From Methanolinea sp. UBA275 (GTDB taxonomy: Archaea > Halobacteriota > Methanomicrobia > Methanomicrobiales > Methanospirillaceae): a DNA stretch of 44,883 nucleotides. The stretch lies in NCBI GenBank assembly GCA_002506105.1, contig DAWU01000042.1:4801-49683 (forward strand), in the 5' to 3' direction. The notes below the pieces were generated by a model, which worked only from the letters and a program-made list of their open reading frames with translations, made no database searches and had not been told where the DNA came from. This document shows positions 16,688 through 23,792 of the stretch, in pieces. Position numbers and translations under genes: made by a program. The first letter of the stretch is position 1. Each line of letters begins with the position of its first letter.

Positions 16688-17078
16688 TGAGGTATACCTG
16701 CGATTGTTCTGCGGATCCCATCCTATCACTCCCGCCGGGCTATTGACTCCGGCCCGGGCCGCATCGCAGCCATCCGTGGCAGTTCGGGCAGGAGCCGGGG
16801 CGATCTCGTGTGTACCAGCGGAATTTCATGAAGAGCAGTGGCGATGGGGGAGTGTCAGGATCAGGAAGACGGCGGGTGAACGTGAGTGGCGGTGGGCATT
16901 CGTGGGTTCGGACAGGGGCTGACAGGGAGGACGCAGGGCACGCGAACAACGGTCAGTGATCACAACGGGGGGGAGAAGTGCAACGGTGATTCGGAAACCT
17001 CCGGGGAAACCAGGGACATGAAAACGGTGCTCCCGAAAGCAAAAAAGAATTAATGCATGAATACATGATGATGATCAT
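16688..17078. other. Intergenic stretch containing the first 104-bp direct repeat
   Basis: About 390 bases without a convincing gene. It contains repeat copy 1 (16757-16860) and an AT-rich end (AAAAAAGAATTAATGCATG) that probably carries the hicB promoter. An open frame from 16704 has poor protein character and is not called. Confidence 0.5.
16757..16860 (+). repeat. 104-bp direct repeat, copy 1, upstream of hicBA
   Basis: This 104-base stretch is repeated without gaps at 17626-17729 with about nine to ten substitutions. The shared core includes GCAGCCATCCGTGGCAGTTC. Together the two copies bracket the hicB-hicA pair. Neither copy has a clear reading frame. Confidence 0.85.
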
Positions 17079-17300
17079 ATGAAAACGATCCATGTTCCCA
17101 TCATTATCGAAACAGATGAGGACGGGGTCTTCATTGTATCCTGCCCGCAGTTCAAAGGCTGCCATACATTCGGCAAGACGATTGACGAGGCACTTGCCCG
17201 GATCAAGGAAGCCATTGAGCTCTGCATGGAAGATTCACACCCGGAATCTCTCAATACCTTCGTCGGTTTCCGTGAGGTCGAGATCGTACAGGGTGTTTGA
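17079..17300 (+). CDS. hicB: HicB-family antitoxin
   Basis: The 73-residue protein starts MKTIHVPIIIETDEDGVFIV, the partial RNase H-like fold of HicB, with the conserved pattern CPQFKGCHTFGKTIDEALARI. HicB antitoxins bind and block HicA and often repress their own promoter, although this short form has no separate DNA-binding domain. The gene order antitoxin then toxin is the reverse of the classic hicAB order but common in archaea. The stop overlaps the hicA start. A TGATGATGAT stretch just before the ATG is the only ribosome binding candidate. Confidence 0.9.
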   Translation: MKTIHVPIIIETDEDGVFIVSCPQFKGCHTFGKTIDEALARIKEAIELCMEDSHPESLNTFVGFREVEIVQGV

Positions 17301-17539
17301 TGCTTCCCGTTCTCAGCGGGAAGGAACTTGTTGCTTTTCTTGAACATACCGGATTTTCCACCATCAGGCAGCGGGGCTCTCATGTCCGCATGAAATCGGA
17401 CGACGGGAGGTATACGACAATCCCTATCCATTCCGGCGAGGATCTCCCCAAAGGACTCCTGAGAAAAATTATCCGTGATGATCTTGAGATGACGCTTGAG
17501 GATTTCTCTGAAGAGTACAGAAAATACAAAGGAAAGTAA
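17300..17539 (+). CDS. hicA: HicA-family mRNA interferase toxin
   Basis: The 79-residue protein has the HicA double-stranded RNA-binding-like fold: SGKELVAFLEHTGF, then RQRGSHVRM with the catalytic histidine of the GSH motif, then TTIPIHSGEDLPKGLLRKII. HicA toxins cut mRNA and stop translation. The ATG overlaps the hicB stop (TGATG). A slightly longer TTG start at 17297 is possible. The pair is complete and flanked by direct repeats, so it was probably acquired as a unit. Confidence 0.9.
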   Translation: MLPVLSGKELVAFLEHTGFSTIRQRGSHVRMKSDDGRYTTIPIHSGEDLPKGLLRKIIRDDLEMTLEDFSEEYRKYKGK

Positions 17540-17625
17540 TCTGCCATCCGGGATAGGACCATGGCCTGAAACACCCGCTGGATGCTCTCCTGCAGCAGCT
17601 GATGGGCGAGACCAGGCTTTCGCAT

Positions 17626-17729
17626 GGCCGCATTGCAGCCATCCGTGGCAGTTCGGGCAGGAGCCAGGGCGATCTCGTGTGTGCCGGCGGAATTCCATGA
17701 AGACCGGTGGCGATAGGGGAGCGTCAGGA
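17626..17729 (+). repeat. 104-bp direct repeat, copy 2, downstream of hicBA
   Basis: This is the second copy of the repeat at 16757-16860, in the same orientation and with no gaps. The distance between copy starts is 869 bases, which makes hicBA the only cargo between them. Confidence 0.85.
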
Positions 17730-17783
17730 AGTGGGGGATGGCGGTGTGTGGGGGGAGGGATGGAGAATACCTAAGAGGAAAAA

Positions 17784-17981
17784 TCATTCAACAAAATCAG
17801 ATTCCGCAATCTCCTCGATGATAAGCGGAGTTTGTAGTACCAGAATCCCCGATATTTTTTCTGCAAGAGAGTTTTGCAAATGCTCCTTATGTTCTCCTTT
17901 TCGGGATGTGTTGTTGTCAGGAGAGCGATGGTCATTCTGGGGGATCAAAGATGGAAAACATCCCGATAGTGCATTCAGCCA
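17784..17981 (-). pseudogene. Possible gene remnant or TTG-start small ORF
   Basis: The minus-strand frame is open for 65 codons and has protein-like composition, ending LAEKISGILVLQTPLIIEEI and then AESDFVE before the stop. There is no ATG or GTG; a TTG near 17945 is the only usual start. No family is recognised. It lies between hicBA and the YgiT-like gene and may be the end of a decayed gene. The rest of 17540-18045 holds only repeat copy 2. Confidence 0.3.
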
Positions 17982-18045
17982 TCATTTGTGTTTCAATCGG
18001 AACCAAGAATGTTACAAATGACGCTCTATAAGAGAAAAAATAAAC

Positions 18046-18483
18046 TCAAGAAGTGATTTTCATTTGTTTTACTATTGCATTTGCAGCGTTCTTTTTTACA
18101 CTATCGATTCCATTCAAGCACGCTGTCTTGGTGTTATAGGGTTCACTCACGGCAATGATTTTCCCATTTGATGCTTTCAATCTAAACCGGTATCTTCCTG
18201 ATTTATCCACATAGACTTCAAATTTCCCGGAGGTACTTGGTGAAGAAAACACCACCGATCCCGAACCATACTTTATCACTTCAATTTTCGAACCAGTTTT
18301 CGCCATCTTTTCAGCCAGTGCCAAGATATCGCGGGCGACTGCCTCATCAACGTAATCTTCGCCGCAGTTCATGCAGATCTCTGCAGGCACTTCTTTCATG
18401 ACAAGGGTGAGTCCATCCCGCTCGAATGTGACCGTCGTGGTCCCGCGTCGGGTCTCTCCACTCTTGCATACTACACACTTCAT
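18046..18483 (-). CDS. YgiT-type zinc finger fused to a DUF1508 (YegP-like) domain
   Basis: The 145-residue protein has two parts. Residues 1-60 form a YgiT/MqsA-type zinc finger with C3-x2-C6 and C37-x2-C40, as in antitoxins paired with DUF4258 toxins. Residues 85-135 (KFEVYVDKSGRYRFRLKASN through SVKKNA) match the small beta-alpha DUF1508 domain. I know the two domains separately but not joined. The ATG overlaps the TGA of a DUF4258 C-terminal fragment by four bases, the normal toxin-then-antitoxin coupling, but that toxin has lost its front. The gene is therefore an orphan antitoxin or has taken another role. Confidence 0.75.
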   Translation of the reverse strand: MKCVVCKSGETRRGTTTVTFERDGLTLVMKEVPAEICMNCGEDYVDEAVARDILALAEKMAKTGSKIEVIKYGSGSVVFSSPSTSGKFEVYVDKSGRYRFRLKASNGKIIAVSEPYNTKTACLNGIDSVKKNAANAIVKQMKITS

Positions 18484-18575
18484 GATGTTCTCCTTGTAGA
18501 GTGATCTTCCCAGCGATCAGTGTCCGGTTCGTATGCTGTAACCACAATTATCACTCCCTCCTCTTTATCGTATGC
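18480..18575 (-). pseudogene. C-terminal remnant of a DUF4258 toxin
   Basis: Reading towards the YgiT-like gene, the frame gives AYDKEEGVIIVVTAYEPDTD followed by RWEDHSTRRTS and a stop, closely matching the end of DUF4258 proteins (typically VIIVTAYEPDPDRWE). The stop overlaps the antitoxin ATG. The frame loses similarity at 18575/18576, where an unrelated 3'-gene fragment on the other strand begins. The toxin has therefore lost its first two thirds at a sharp junction. Confidence 0.7.
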
Positions 18576-18818
18576 TCCGACCTGGACAACAGGGTCTTCT
18601 TCATCCCGCTGGTCGATGTTGTGACCGTGCTGGACGGCGAGACCGTGCCGGTCCCGCTGTTGTCCAATAGTACTCAGGTGGGGATGGCGAAGCGATCGGT
18701 TTCCGGGAAAGCGATCAACTTCTGGATTGAGCCGCTCCTGTACACGTCGCCACTGGTGAGGGTAATGGATGTGTTGGAGGGGAGAGCGAGGAAAGCGGCG
18801 GTTTTTGTGGGGGTATAG
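18576..18818 (+). pseudogene. Copy B of the recurring C-terminal domain (gene fragment)
   Basis: This encodes SDLDNRVFFIPLVDVVTVLD and onwards to RKAAVFVGV and a stop, with 54 of 80 residues identical to residues 206-285 of the protein at 15414. There is no start of its own. It begins abruptly at the break in the DUF4258 remnant. It keeps an open frame to the natural stop, so it may be fairly recent. Confidence 0.8.
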
Positions 18819-18862
18819 ATGGGAAAATTCACTATTACGGAAGAGAAATATCTGTGAATCTT

Positions 18863-18877
18863 CGAAAAGGTTTATAA
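18863..18877 (+). promoter_or_regulatory. BRE/TATA promoter of the two-gene operon
   Basis: CGAAAAGG followed by TTTATAA is a textbook archaeal BRE plus TATA box. The predicted transcription start is near 18898, about 25 bases before ATG 18923, and AGGA lies eight bases before that ATG. Confidence 0.7.
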
Positions 18878-18922
18878 TTTTAGAGAATAGAGAAATCGCG
18901 TGAAAGAATGCAGGATTAGAAT

Positions 18923-19966
18923 ATGCCCCATCTTACGACCTTTAATGATCTGAAAACCTTGCTCCAAGCGGGTTTCGAAGACAATGAAGATTCACTGAGT
19001 CATTTCAATGCCACATATTCCACTCAGCTAAAGGCATATCTTATTGAAAGTAACCTTCCAGTTAAGGATCTTCCCTGTCCCTCGGGATTCGGACATTGGA
19101 AAAACCTTGATGTCCCCCATTGGTTTATCAATGATGGTGGCCATTTTCCTGGCTCACTCTTTCTTGATACCACCAGGGAAAGGGTCTGGATTTTTTACAG
19201 CCTTCTCGATGCAAGTTTATCAGATGTAACTGTTGATTCATGGATTAATGATATCAAGGGTCTCGATCATTGCTGGCTCTCGCGATCACAGTTGATGCAT
19301 TTTGGAAAATTTGAGGAGTGGAAAGAAAGGGGCATTGGTCTGAAATTTACAGACGGTCTCACCCCAGAAGAAAATGCTGGAAATTTTAGTCTAAAGGCAT
19401 GGTATGGTGCGACAAGACAGATTCCAGCACTAGATGATGTTTTGAATATCGCCAAGAAAAAGTTTGCAATCTATAGTGCACGGTGGCAAAAGATGAGTGG
19501 TGGATCTGTCACCATCTCTGCTGAATGGTATAGTAACGGTAAGGTCACTATTAATCGGGCAACGGATGTTGATGAAGTCATGCTCTCGATATCCGATATC
19601 GCAAACCGATATGAGGATGCAATTTTTGAGGCAACAGAGATCCGTAACTCGAAAATGGGAGCGTTTGAACTGGATTTTTCACAAACAATTGACCTTGAGG
19701 CATTTTCTCATACTGTTGCCATGGGAAGAGGCACAATGAATCTATGGCTCGTCGAAACGGAATCTCAATCAGATTTCAAACGATTCCGGGGTATTGATCT
19801 CCATACATGGGACCGCGTCTTTATGGATGTAGGATTGAATTACGCCTATCTGACGATACCGGGGAAAGGGTGCGTGAATGCAGCCCCTCGAATTGCAACG
19901 ATTCAGGGTGAAGATAATGCAGGAAGGATAATGATATATTTCGATGGGGTTGAAATGTTTGCCTGA
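18923..19966 (+). CDS. Unknown protein A of a two-gene operon, 347 aa
   Basis: This protein of 347 residues matches no family I recognise. It is soluble, aromatic-rich (many W, F, Y and H), without signal peptide or membrane helix. The N-terminal half is mixed alpha/beta with motifs such as PHWFINDGGHFPGSLFLD; the C-terminal half is beta-rich (VTISAEWYSNGKVTIN) and ends with repeated small strands. Codon use is AT-richer than the flanking core genes, suggesting transfer. It has its own strong promoter and overlaps gene B by 23 bases, so the two products are probably made together. Neighbours are toxin-antitoxin and restriction-modification remnants, which makes a defence role plausible but unproven. 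Confidence 0.75.
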   Translation: MPHLTTFNDLKTLLQAGFEDNEDSLSHFNATYSTQLKAYLIESNLPVKDLPCPSGFGHWKNLDVPHWFINDGGHFPGSLFLDTTRERVWIFYSLLDASLSDVTVDSWINDIKGLDHCWLSRSQLMHFGKFEEWKERGIGLKFTDGLTPEENAGNFSLKAWYGATRQIPALDDVLNIAKKKFAIYSARWQKMSGGSVTISAEWYSNGKVTINRATDVDEVMLSISDIANRYEDAIFEATEIRNSKMGAFELDFSQTIDLEAFSHTVAMGRGTMNLWLVETESQSDFKRFRGIDLHTWDRVFMDVGLNYAYLTIPGKGCVNAAPRIATIQGEDNAGRIMIYFDGVEMFA

Positions 19967-20801
19967 CCCTGATCAACGAATTATCCTTTGGCGAAATACT
20001 ATCCAATTATTCCATGCATATAAGAACCAAGGATTTATTGGACCTTTTTTTTCATCGGATTATGGAAATTACCGAGTTGAATCACCTTTATCCGAAAGGG
20101 AGACACTAAAACGAAGGATCCCCGATATCTTTGCATGTGGTCCGTCAGGATGGTTAATAATCGAACTCACATGCGATGATGAATCGAAGAAAGGTCAATT
20201 GGATGCGGATAAAAACCTCGATCCCAGGAGTCTATCAGGATATGGTTGTAAAGCATATTCCTCATCGCCTGATACCATTAGTAGTCGTCTAATCGAAAAT
20301 AACGACCAAGGACATTGTCAGATGGTTGTGTATTCTTCATTTATTCTGAAAAATGAAGAATTTATTAATAATATCAATTTACGGAATGCACTTATCGAAA
20401 CAAAAGGCAAGGATCTTACAAAGTTGCCGGAAATACCTTTTAGCCTTGTTCCTGAAATGAAAAACTTTGAAATCAGACGCGGGCTTGTGGATATTGTCAT
20501 GCAAATTTTTTATGAAAAATCTGAAGGAAAAACCCCTTCCGAGATGTGTGAGGAGGGACTCGAACGGTTATTTGATCTCGTTTCTCCTTCCGCTCGACAG
20601 TCACTTGTTGATAAAATTCAGCAGGAAATGGATGTTCTCATTCGAACAGATCTCGCAGGATACATCGAATACAAAGACGGAAAATACCGGTCCACATCAA
20701 AATTGAAACCTTATCCTCTATCCAGGCAGGTTATTACCCAAAAATTACAATCCTGGGCGAATCCAACACAAAGGACGATTCCTGATTATAACCCCCTCTA
20801 A
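19944..20801 (+). CDS. Unknown protein B, possible PD-(D/E)XK nuclease, 285 aa
   Basis: The 285-residue protein has RIPDIFACGPSGWLIIELTC at residues 58-77. P60-D61, a hydrophobic strand and E74-L-T76 resemble a PD-(D/E)XK nuclease core with threonine in place of the final lysine; K82 and K83 follow closely. The later half is helical (for example SPSARQSLVDKIQQEMDVLI) and ends with a basic tail. The gene overlaps the end of gene A and shares its AT-rich codon use. If the core is real, it would cut nucleic acid, perhaps as the effector of a defence pair sensed or controlled by gene A. The fold is a pattern-based guess. Confidence 0.65.
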   Translation: MGLKCLPDPDQRIILWRNTIQLFHAYKNQGFIGPFFSSDYGNYRVESPLSERETLKRRIPDIFACGPSGWLIIELTCDDESKKGQLDADKNLDPRSLSGYGCKAYSSSPDTISSRLIENNDQGHCQMVVYSSFILKNEEFINNINLRNALIETKGKDLTKLPEIPFSLVPEMKNFEIRRGLVDIVMQIFYEKSEGKTPSEMCEEGLERLFDLVSPSARQSLVDKIQQEMDVLIRTDLAGYIEYKDGKYRSTSKLKPYPLSRQVITQKLQSWANPTQRTIPDYNPL

Positions 20802-20826
20802 TTTTGACATGAAAAGAATCTTAAAC

Positions 20827-21192
20827 TCAGTATTTCCCTAACATTTTCCCTAAAAGAAAAATTAGTTCCGAAAGAAAACCATAGGATTCTTTCAAACGCA
20901 CTCGTTCTTCTCTTCGATAATTATCGAACGCGACCAATAAAGCTAATTCAACATTTGTCTGAAGCATATCAAGTGGAGGCTCGATTTGTTCACGATGAAA
21001 ATGGGTCGGTGAATTTTGTGCTAAAATTACTTCTTTTTTAAGCTGAAACTCTCCAAATTGTTTTTTGTATTCATTATTCGAGAGATTCATCAATTTGTAT
21101 TCTTCACATTTCTTTTGCCAAAAAACGATAAATTGAATAATCTCTTCGTTATTCACGTTCGATAGGTCGATATCCCCAATGTTCCTTATCAT
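20827..21192 (-). CDS. Hypothetical helical protein, 121 aa
   Basis: The 121-residue protein is almost wholly alpha-helical and charged (for example QFIVFWQKKCEEYKLMNLSN and YRREERVRLKESYGFLSELI). No family is recognised. Its ATG overlaps the TGA of the shortened restriction-enzyme gene (ATGA), so it is translated with it. It may have been an accessory protein of the former restriction system. Confidence 0.5.
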   Translation of the reverse strand: MIRNIGDIDLSNVNNEEIIQFIVFWQKKCEEYKLMNLSNNEYKKQFGEFQLKKEVILAQNSPTHFHREQIEPPLDMLQTNVELALLVAFDNYRREERVRLKESYGFLSELIFLLGKMLGKY

Positions 21193-21539
21193 TTCCCCAC
21201 CCCCTCTACAATTCCGATCTCCTCCTCCGTCAGCCCGTATAGCTCATACACTAGGGCATCGACTATGAATTTTCTGGAGCCTCCAATCCGGAAGGCATAG
21301 TCAATAAACTCGGTAGACCCCCGGATGCGGATTGGATCTTCGTGGATGACTTCTTTGTACTGTTCCGAATACCCCTTGGTATTGTCGACATCCCAACCGA
21401 GGGTCTTGAAGAACGGATCAACGAACTCCCTCCGGAGCTGGGTTTCGTTGAACTGTCCTCTCCTGTAAGCTGCCTGGTGAAATTCGTATCTCTCAACAAG
21501 TTTGAGGATTGCCTCCGGGATCTGTGTCGATGCCTCCAT
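21189..21539 (-). pseudogene. Type IIG restriction-modification enzyme with a large internal deletion
   Basis: The first 85 or so residues (IPEAILKLVERYEFHQAAY to GSTEFIDYAFRIGGSRKF) match the N-terminus of Eco57I-type fused restriction-methyltransferases, stopping just before the usual FVEAKKP nuclease motif. The frame then jumps directly to DALVYELYGLTEEEIGIVEG, the usual last residues of the same kind of protein. The methyltransferase and target-recognition domains, normally several hundred residues, are missing. The reading frame is kept. The start may be ATG 21539 or ATG 21566. It can no longer modify or cut DNA. Confidence 0.75.
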
Positions 21540-21566
21540 GCGCCTGCCTTGGTATGTAATTTTCAT

Positions 21567-21796
21567 GGCGTGAGGAGTGAAGAATCATTCGATATCACGG
21601 GTGAAGAAGGAAAAAAAGTCACTATCACGAGGGTCCAGATCGAATAGGAATTGCAGATCCAGAACGATTCAAACCGCACGGTTTTCCTATTGGCCAGCAA
21701 TTCAGGACTATTTCAAGGGACCGGCCAAAATTTCTTTTTATTTGTTGTTCTACCCCCTTATTGCCCTCCAGTCAAGTGAGGGCAGGAGTATCAGAA
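21567..21796. other. Intergenic region with a possible protein 3' remnant and a promoter
   Basis: On the plus strand, 21576-21647 gives SEESFDITGEEGKKVTITRV then QIE and a stop, a protein-like tail without a start. A T-rich box (TTTTTATTTG, about 21733-21742) about 55 bases before ATG 21797 is the likely promoter of the next gene. Confidence 0.35.
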
Positions 21797-22300
21797 ATGG
21801 CAGACTTTGTTGAACAGAGCGTCACCAAGACCGCGACCCGTGAGCTTACCACTCCGTTTGCGGATATTGCTGCGCTCAACACCGTGGTAAACTCCGTCAT
21901 CAGCACCAACCCCTTCGGGTGTACTGCGTACGAGACTGGCGGTGTGACTATGGACGCGGTTGCCAAGACCCGCGAGTACTACAACGGCCGGGTCATCTTC
22001 GAGGATGACGACGCCAAGACCGTGGGATATGTGACCATTCGTGCACCGACCGCTGCAGCCTTTGCGACCATGAAGACCGAGGTCATCGGCGACGCCGAGA
22101 TGGCCACCGCGATGGGCGGAGATGCATCGGACGACTTCGAGCGGGACACCTATTCCATCATGCTTCGGTGTCACGACCCGTCGGGCGAGCTCTACTACGT
22201 GACCTTCACCCGTGACCAGGTCCGCGTCAGTTCCTACAGTGCCGACGCGATCCTCGCGGTCATCGAGGCATGGGCCGACACGGTGCCCGCCCTGGCCTGA
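21797..22300 (+). CDS. Hypothetical protein, 167 aa, first of a three-gene unit
   Basis: The protein starts MADFVEQSVTKTATRELTTP, with GGAG eight bases upstream. It is acidic, rich in Ala, Thr, Asp and Val, and alternates strands and helices (for example GRVIFEDDDAKTVGYVTIRA). No signal peptide, membrane helix or catalytic motif is seen. Composition and size would suit a virion or particle protein or a small sensory domain, but I recognise no family. It is followed 41 bases later by a membrane microprotein and then by a 126-residue protein, each with a strong ribosome binding site. Confidence 0.7.
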   Translation: MADFVEQSVTKTATRELTTPFADIAALNTVVNSVISTNPFGCTAYETGGVTMDAVAKTREYYNGRVIFEDDDAKTVGYVTIRAPTAAAFATMKTEVIGDAEMATAMGGDASDDFERDTYSIMLRCHDPSGELYYVTFTRDQVRVSSYSADAILAVIEAWADTVPALA

Positions 22301-22341
22301 AGCCCAAGGAATAACTTTCCCTTTCAGGGGAGGGAGGGCCC

Positions 22342-22464
22342 ATGGATGAAGGATTCATGTTCCTCCTCGGCGTGTGCGTCGGCGGCCTGGTGATGCTCTT
22401 TACCATCATCAGGATCATCGCCGGGATGCACACCCGGATGGAGCAGAACCCTGGGAAGCGGTGA
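22342..22464 (+). CDS. Membrane microprotein, 40 aa
   Basis: A 40-residue ORF encodes a single transmembrane helix (GFMFLLGVCVGGLVMLFTII) and a short basic tail (HTRMEQNPGKR). GGAGGG lies just before the ATG. Such short proteins are common between genes of archaeal viral or defence units, where they may act at the membrane. Its size hides it from usual gene calling. Confidence 0.6.
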   Translation: MDEGFMFLLGVCVGGLVMLFTIIRIIAGMHTRMEQNPGKR

Positions 22465-22525
22465 TTTCCATCCCGCGTTCCCTTTCAGTGTGTCGCCTCC
22501 CCTTTCCTGGAGTGGAGGTAGCCCT

Positions 22526-22906
22526 ATGGACCAGGAACTTATCCAGATTTTTGAGCTGCTTGTCGCGTTAGCTGCGGCCATCATGGCCTACTGGCAGCGC
22601 AGGCAGAAGATTGAGGCAAAGAACGAGACCAGGCAGATTGTCGCCTTCTTCGACCCGAAGGATGAATCTGTGACCACCCCGCCCGGGACCATCCCGGCCC
22701 GCTCGTGGAAGATGAGCGACGAGACCCGCCGATGGGTACTGACCGGCCATGATGCGACGAACCAGGCGAGCCTCCTCCGGCAGATTGAGGATGCCGAGAA
22801 GGAGAAGCTGACGCACTACTATCTCTCTTACCAGGACCGGGGCGGAGGGTTCTACGAGATAGAGTACGGCTTAATGAAGGGATCGGGAATCGAGAAGCCG
22901 GCGTAA
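22526..22906 (+). CDS. Hypothetical membrane-associated protein, 126 aa
   Basis: GGAGGT stands six bases before ATG 22526. The N-terminus is a predicted membrane helix (IQIFELLVALAAAIMAYW, residues 5-22), followed by basic residues and a soluble domain ending FYEIEYGLMKGSGIEKPA. The last 21 codons and the downstream 190 bases are repeated at 23793-24040 (there ending GLMKGSGSGKPA). No family is recognised. It is the last protein of the three-gene unit and is joined at its 3' side to the hairpin region. Confidence 0.65.
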   Translation: MDQELIQIFELLVALAAAIMAYWQRRQKIEAKNETRQIVAFFDPKDESVTTPPGTIPARSWKMSDETRRWVLTGHDATNQASLLRQIEDAEKEKLTHYYLSYQDRGGGFYEIEYGLMKGSGIEKPA

Positions 22907-23092
22907 GGTTCTGACCGCTCCGGTGGCTCCTTTATCTCCCCTCTCCTATCTTCTCTTGCCTCTCCCAAGAGGCATCACAGAGGGAAGGCTGGTGGTGCAC
23001 CCCCCTGCACCACCTCAGTTCTTCATCCAGGATCTCTATCACCTGTATCGCGACCATAGGAACGCGGTGTCTGTTCGCCTCACGAACCTGGG
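22907..23092 (+). ncRNA. Candidate structured RNA, copy 1 (within a 250-bp repeat)
   Basis: Downstream of the 126-residue gene are two hairpins. P1 is TGCCTCT/AGAGGCA (22957-22963 with 22968-22974, loop CCCA). P2 is GGTGGTGCA/TGCACCACC (22991-22999 with 23006-23014, loop of six C). In copy 2, P1 is TGCCACA/TGTGGCA: both strands have changed and pairing is kept, and P2 keeps pairing through a G-T wobble. Compensatory changes point to selection on RNA structure. The repeated block as a whole starts inside the gene at 22843. A protein reading is less likely because the frame is not kept throughout. Confidence 0.5.
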
Positions 23093-23137
23093 TAATTGGG
23101 CAATTCTTGGTAAAAAATATGGGGCAGGAATGAAACC

Positions 23138-23704
23138 TTACCCTTTTTCACTGATGGTTTTTTCAGTGGTTGTGTGAGGCCAATACCACGCATTTACGAG
23201 GAATAATACGCCGATGATCGGCATCCCGAACATCCAGTAGAGATACAGCAACCCGAACATTGGAAGGTAACCCCCGTAGAGTAATAAAATTGCTGTGATA
23301 ACAGAGTATGCGCTGATAATGATTGCCAGGTACATCGATGTCTCCCGGACCCTCCCGCCTTTCGGAATCGAGTAAAATACTGCTGCTGAGCAGGGAGCGA
23401 GCATCAGAAGTGTGAAAGCCCAGAGTTCCCCGCTTATTCCCATGGGAAATGATCTGAAATAGTAAAAACTCAGAAGTCCGGTAGCGAAAACAGCAAGGAT
23501 ATCCACGCAGAATGGAAGGAGCAGATATCGCCGGGCCGAATCAGTTCCTGACTCCCGGAAAAGGAGCACCGAGCCGACAAAAGAAACCATACCGGTAGGA
23601 ATCAAAATAACAATCCATAAAATAGAGTGGAATCCCCAGAAGAGCAGTATCGGCCACCAGAAGAACACAGCAGAAGCCAGTGCCGGTGCATGTTTCATCG
23701 TCAT
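23138..23704 (-). CDS. Multi-spanning membrane protein, 188 aa
   Basis: This 188-residue protein has about five to six hydrophobic helices (for example AVFFWWPILLFWGFHSILWI, YLLLPFCVDILAVFATGLLS and MFGLLYLYWMFGMPIIGVLF) and short loops. It has no recognisable transport or enzyme motif. It lies on the opposite strand between the two copies of the 250-bp repeat, so it looks like cargo inserted during the duplication. The start may be the first or third residue (both Met). Confidence 0.7.
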   Translation of the reverse strand: MTMKHAPALASAVFFWWPILLFWGFHSILWIVILIPTGMVSFVGSVLLFRESGTDSARRYLLLPFCVDILAVFATGLLSFYYFRSFPMGISGELWAFTLLMLAPCSAAVFYSIPKGGRVRETSMYLAIIISAYSVITAILLLYGGYLPMFGLLYLYWMFGMPIIGVLFLVNAWYWPHTTTEKTISEKG

Positions 23705-23792
23705 AAGATTCTTTCTATAAATATTAATAAATCGGGGTATTTACCCGATTTGGATAACATTTCCTTCTAAATAACCCTGATCTCCATTGGTG

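Noticed and set aside
16704..16922. 72-codon ORF covering direct-repeat copy 1
   Set aside because: No ribosome binding site, poor composition, and the frame is not kept in repeat copy 2.
16757..17729. The repeat translates in one frame to GRIAAIRGSS, like the start of ATP synthase beta
   Set aside because: Only about nine residues agree and a stop follows soon; chance similarity is likely.
17707..18021. 104-codon plus-strand ORF after hicA
   Set aside because: Low-complexity start inside repeat copy 2 and no protein-like pattern; the opposite strand is more protein-like.
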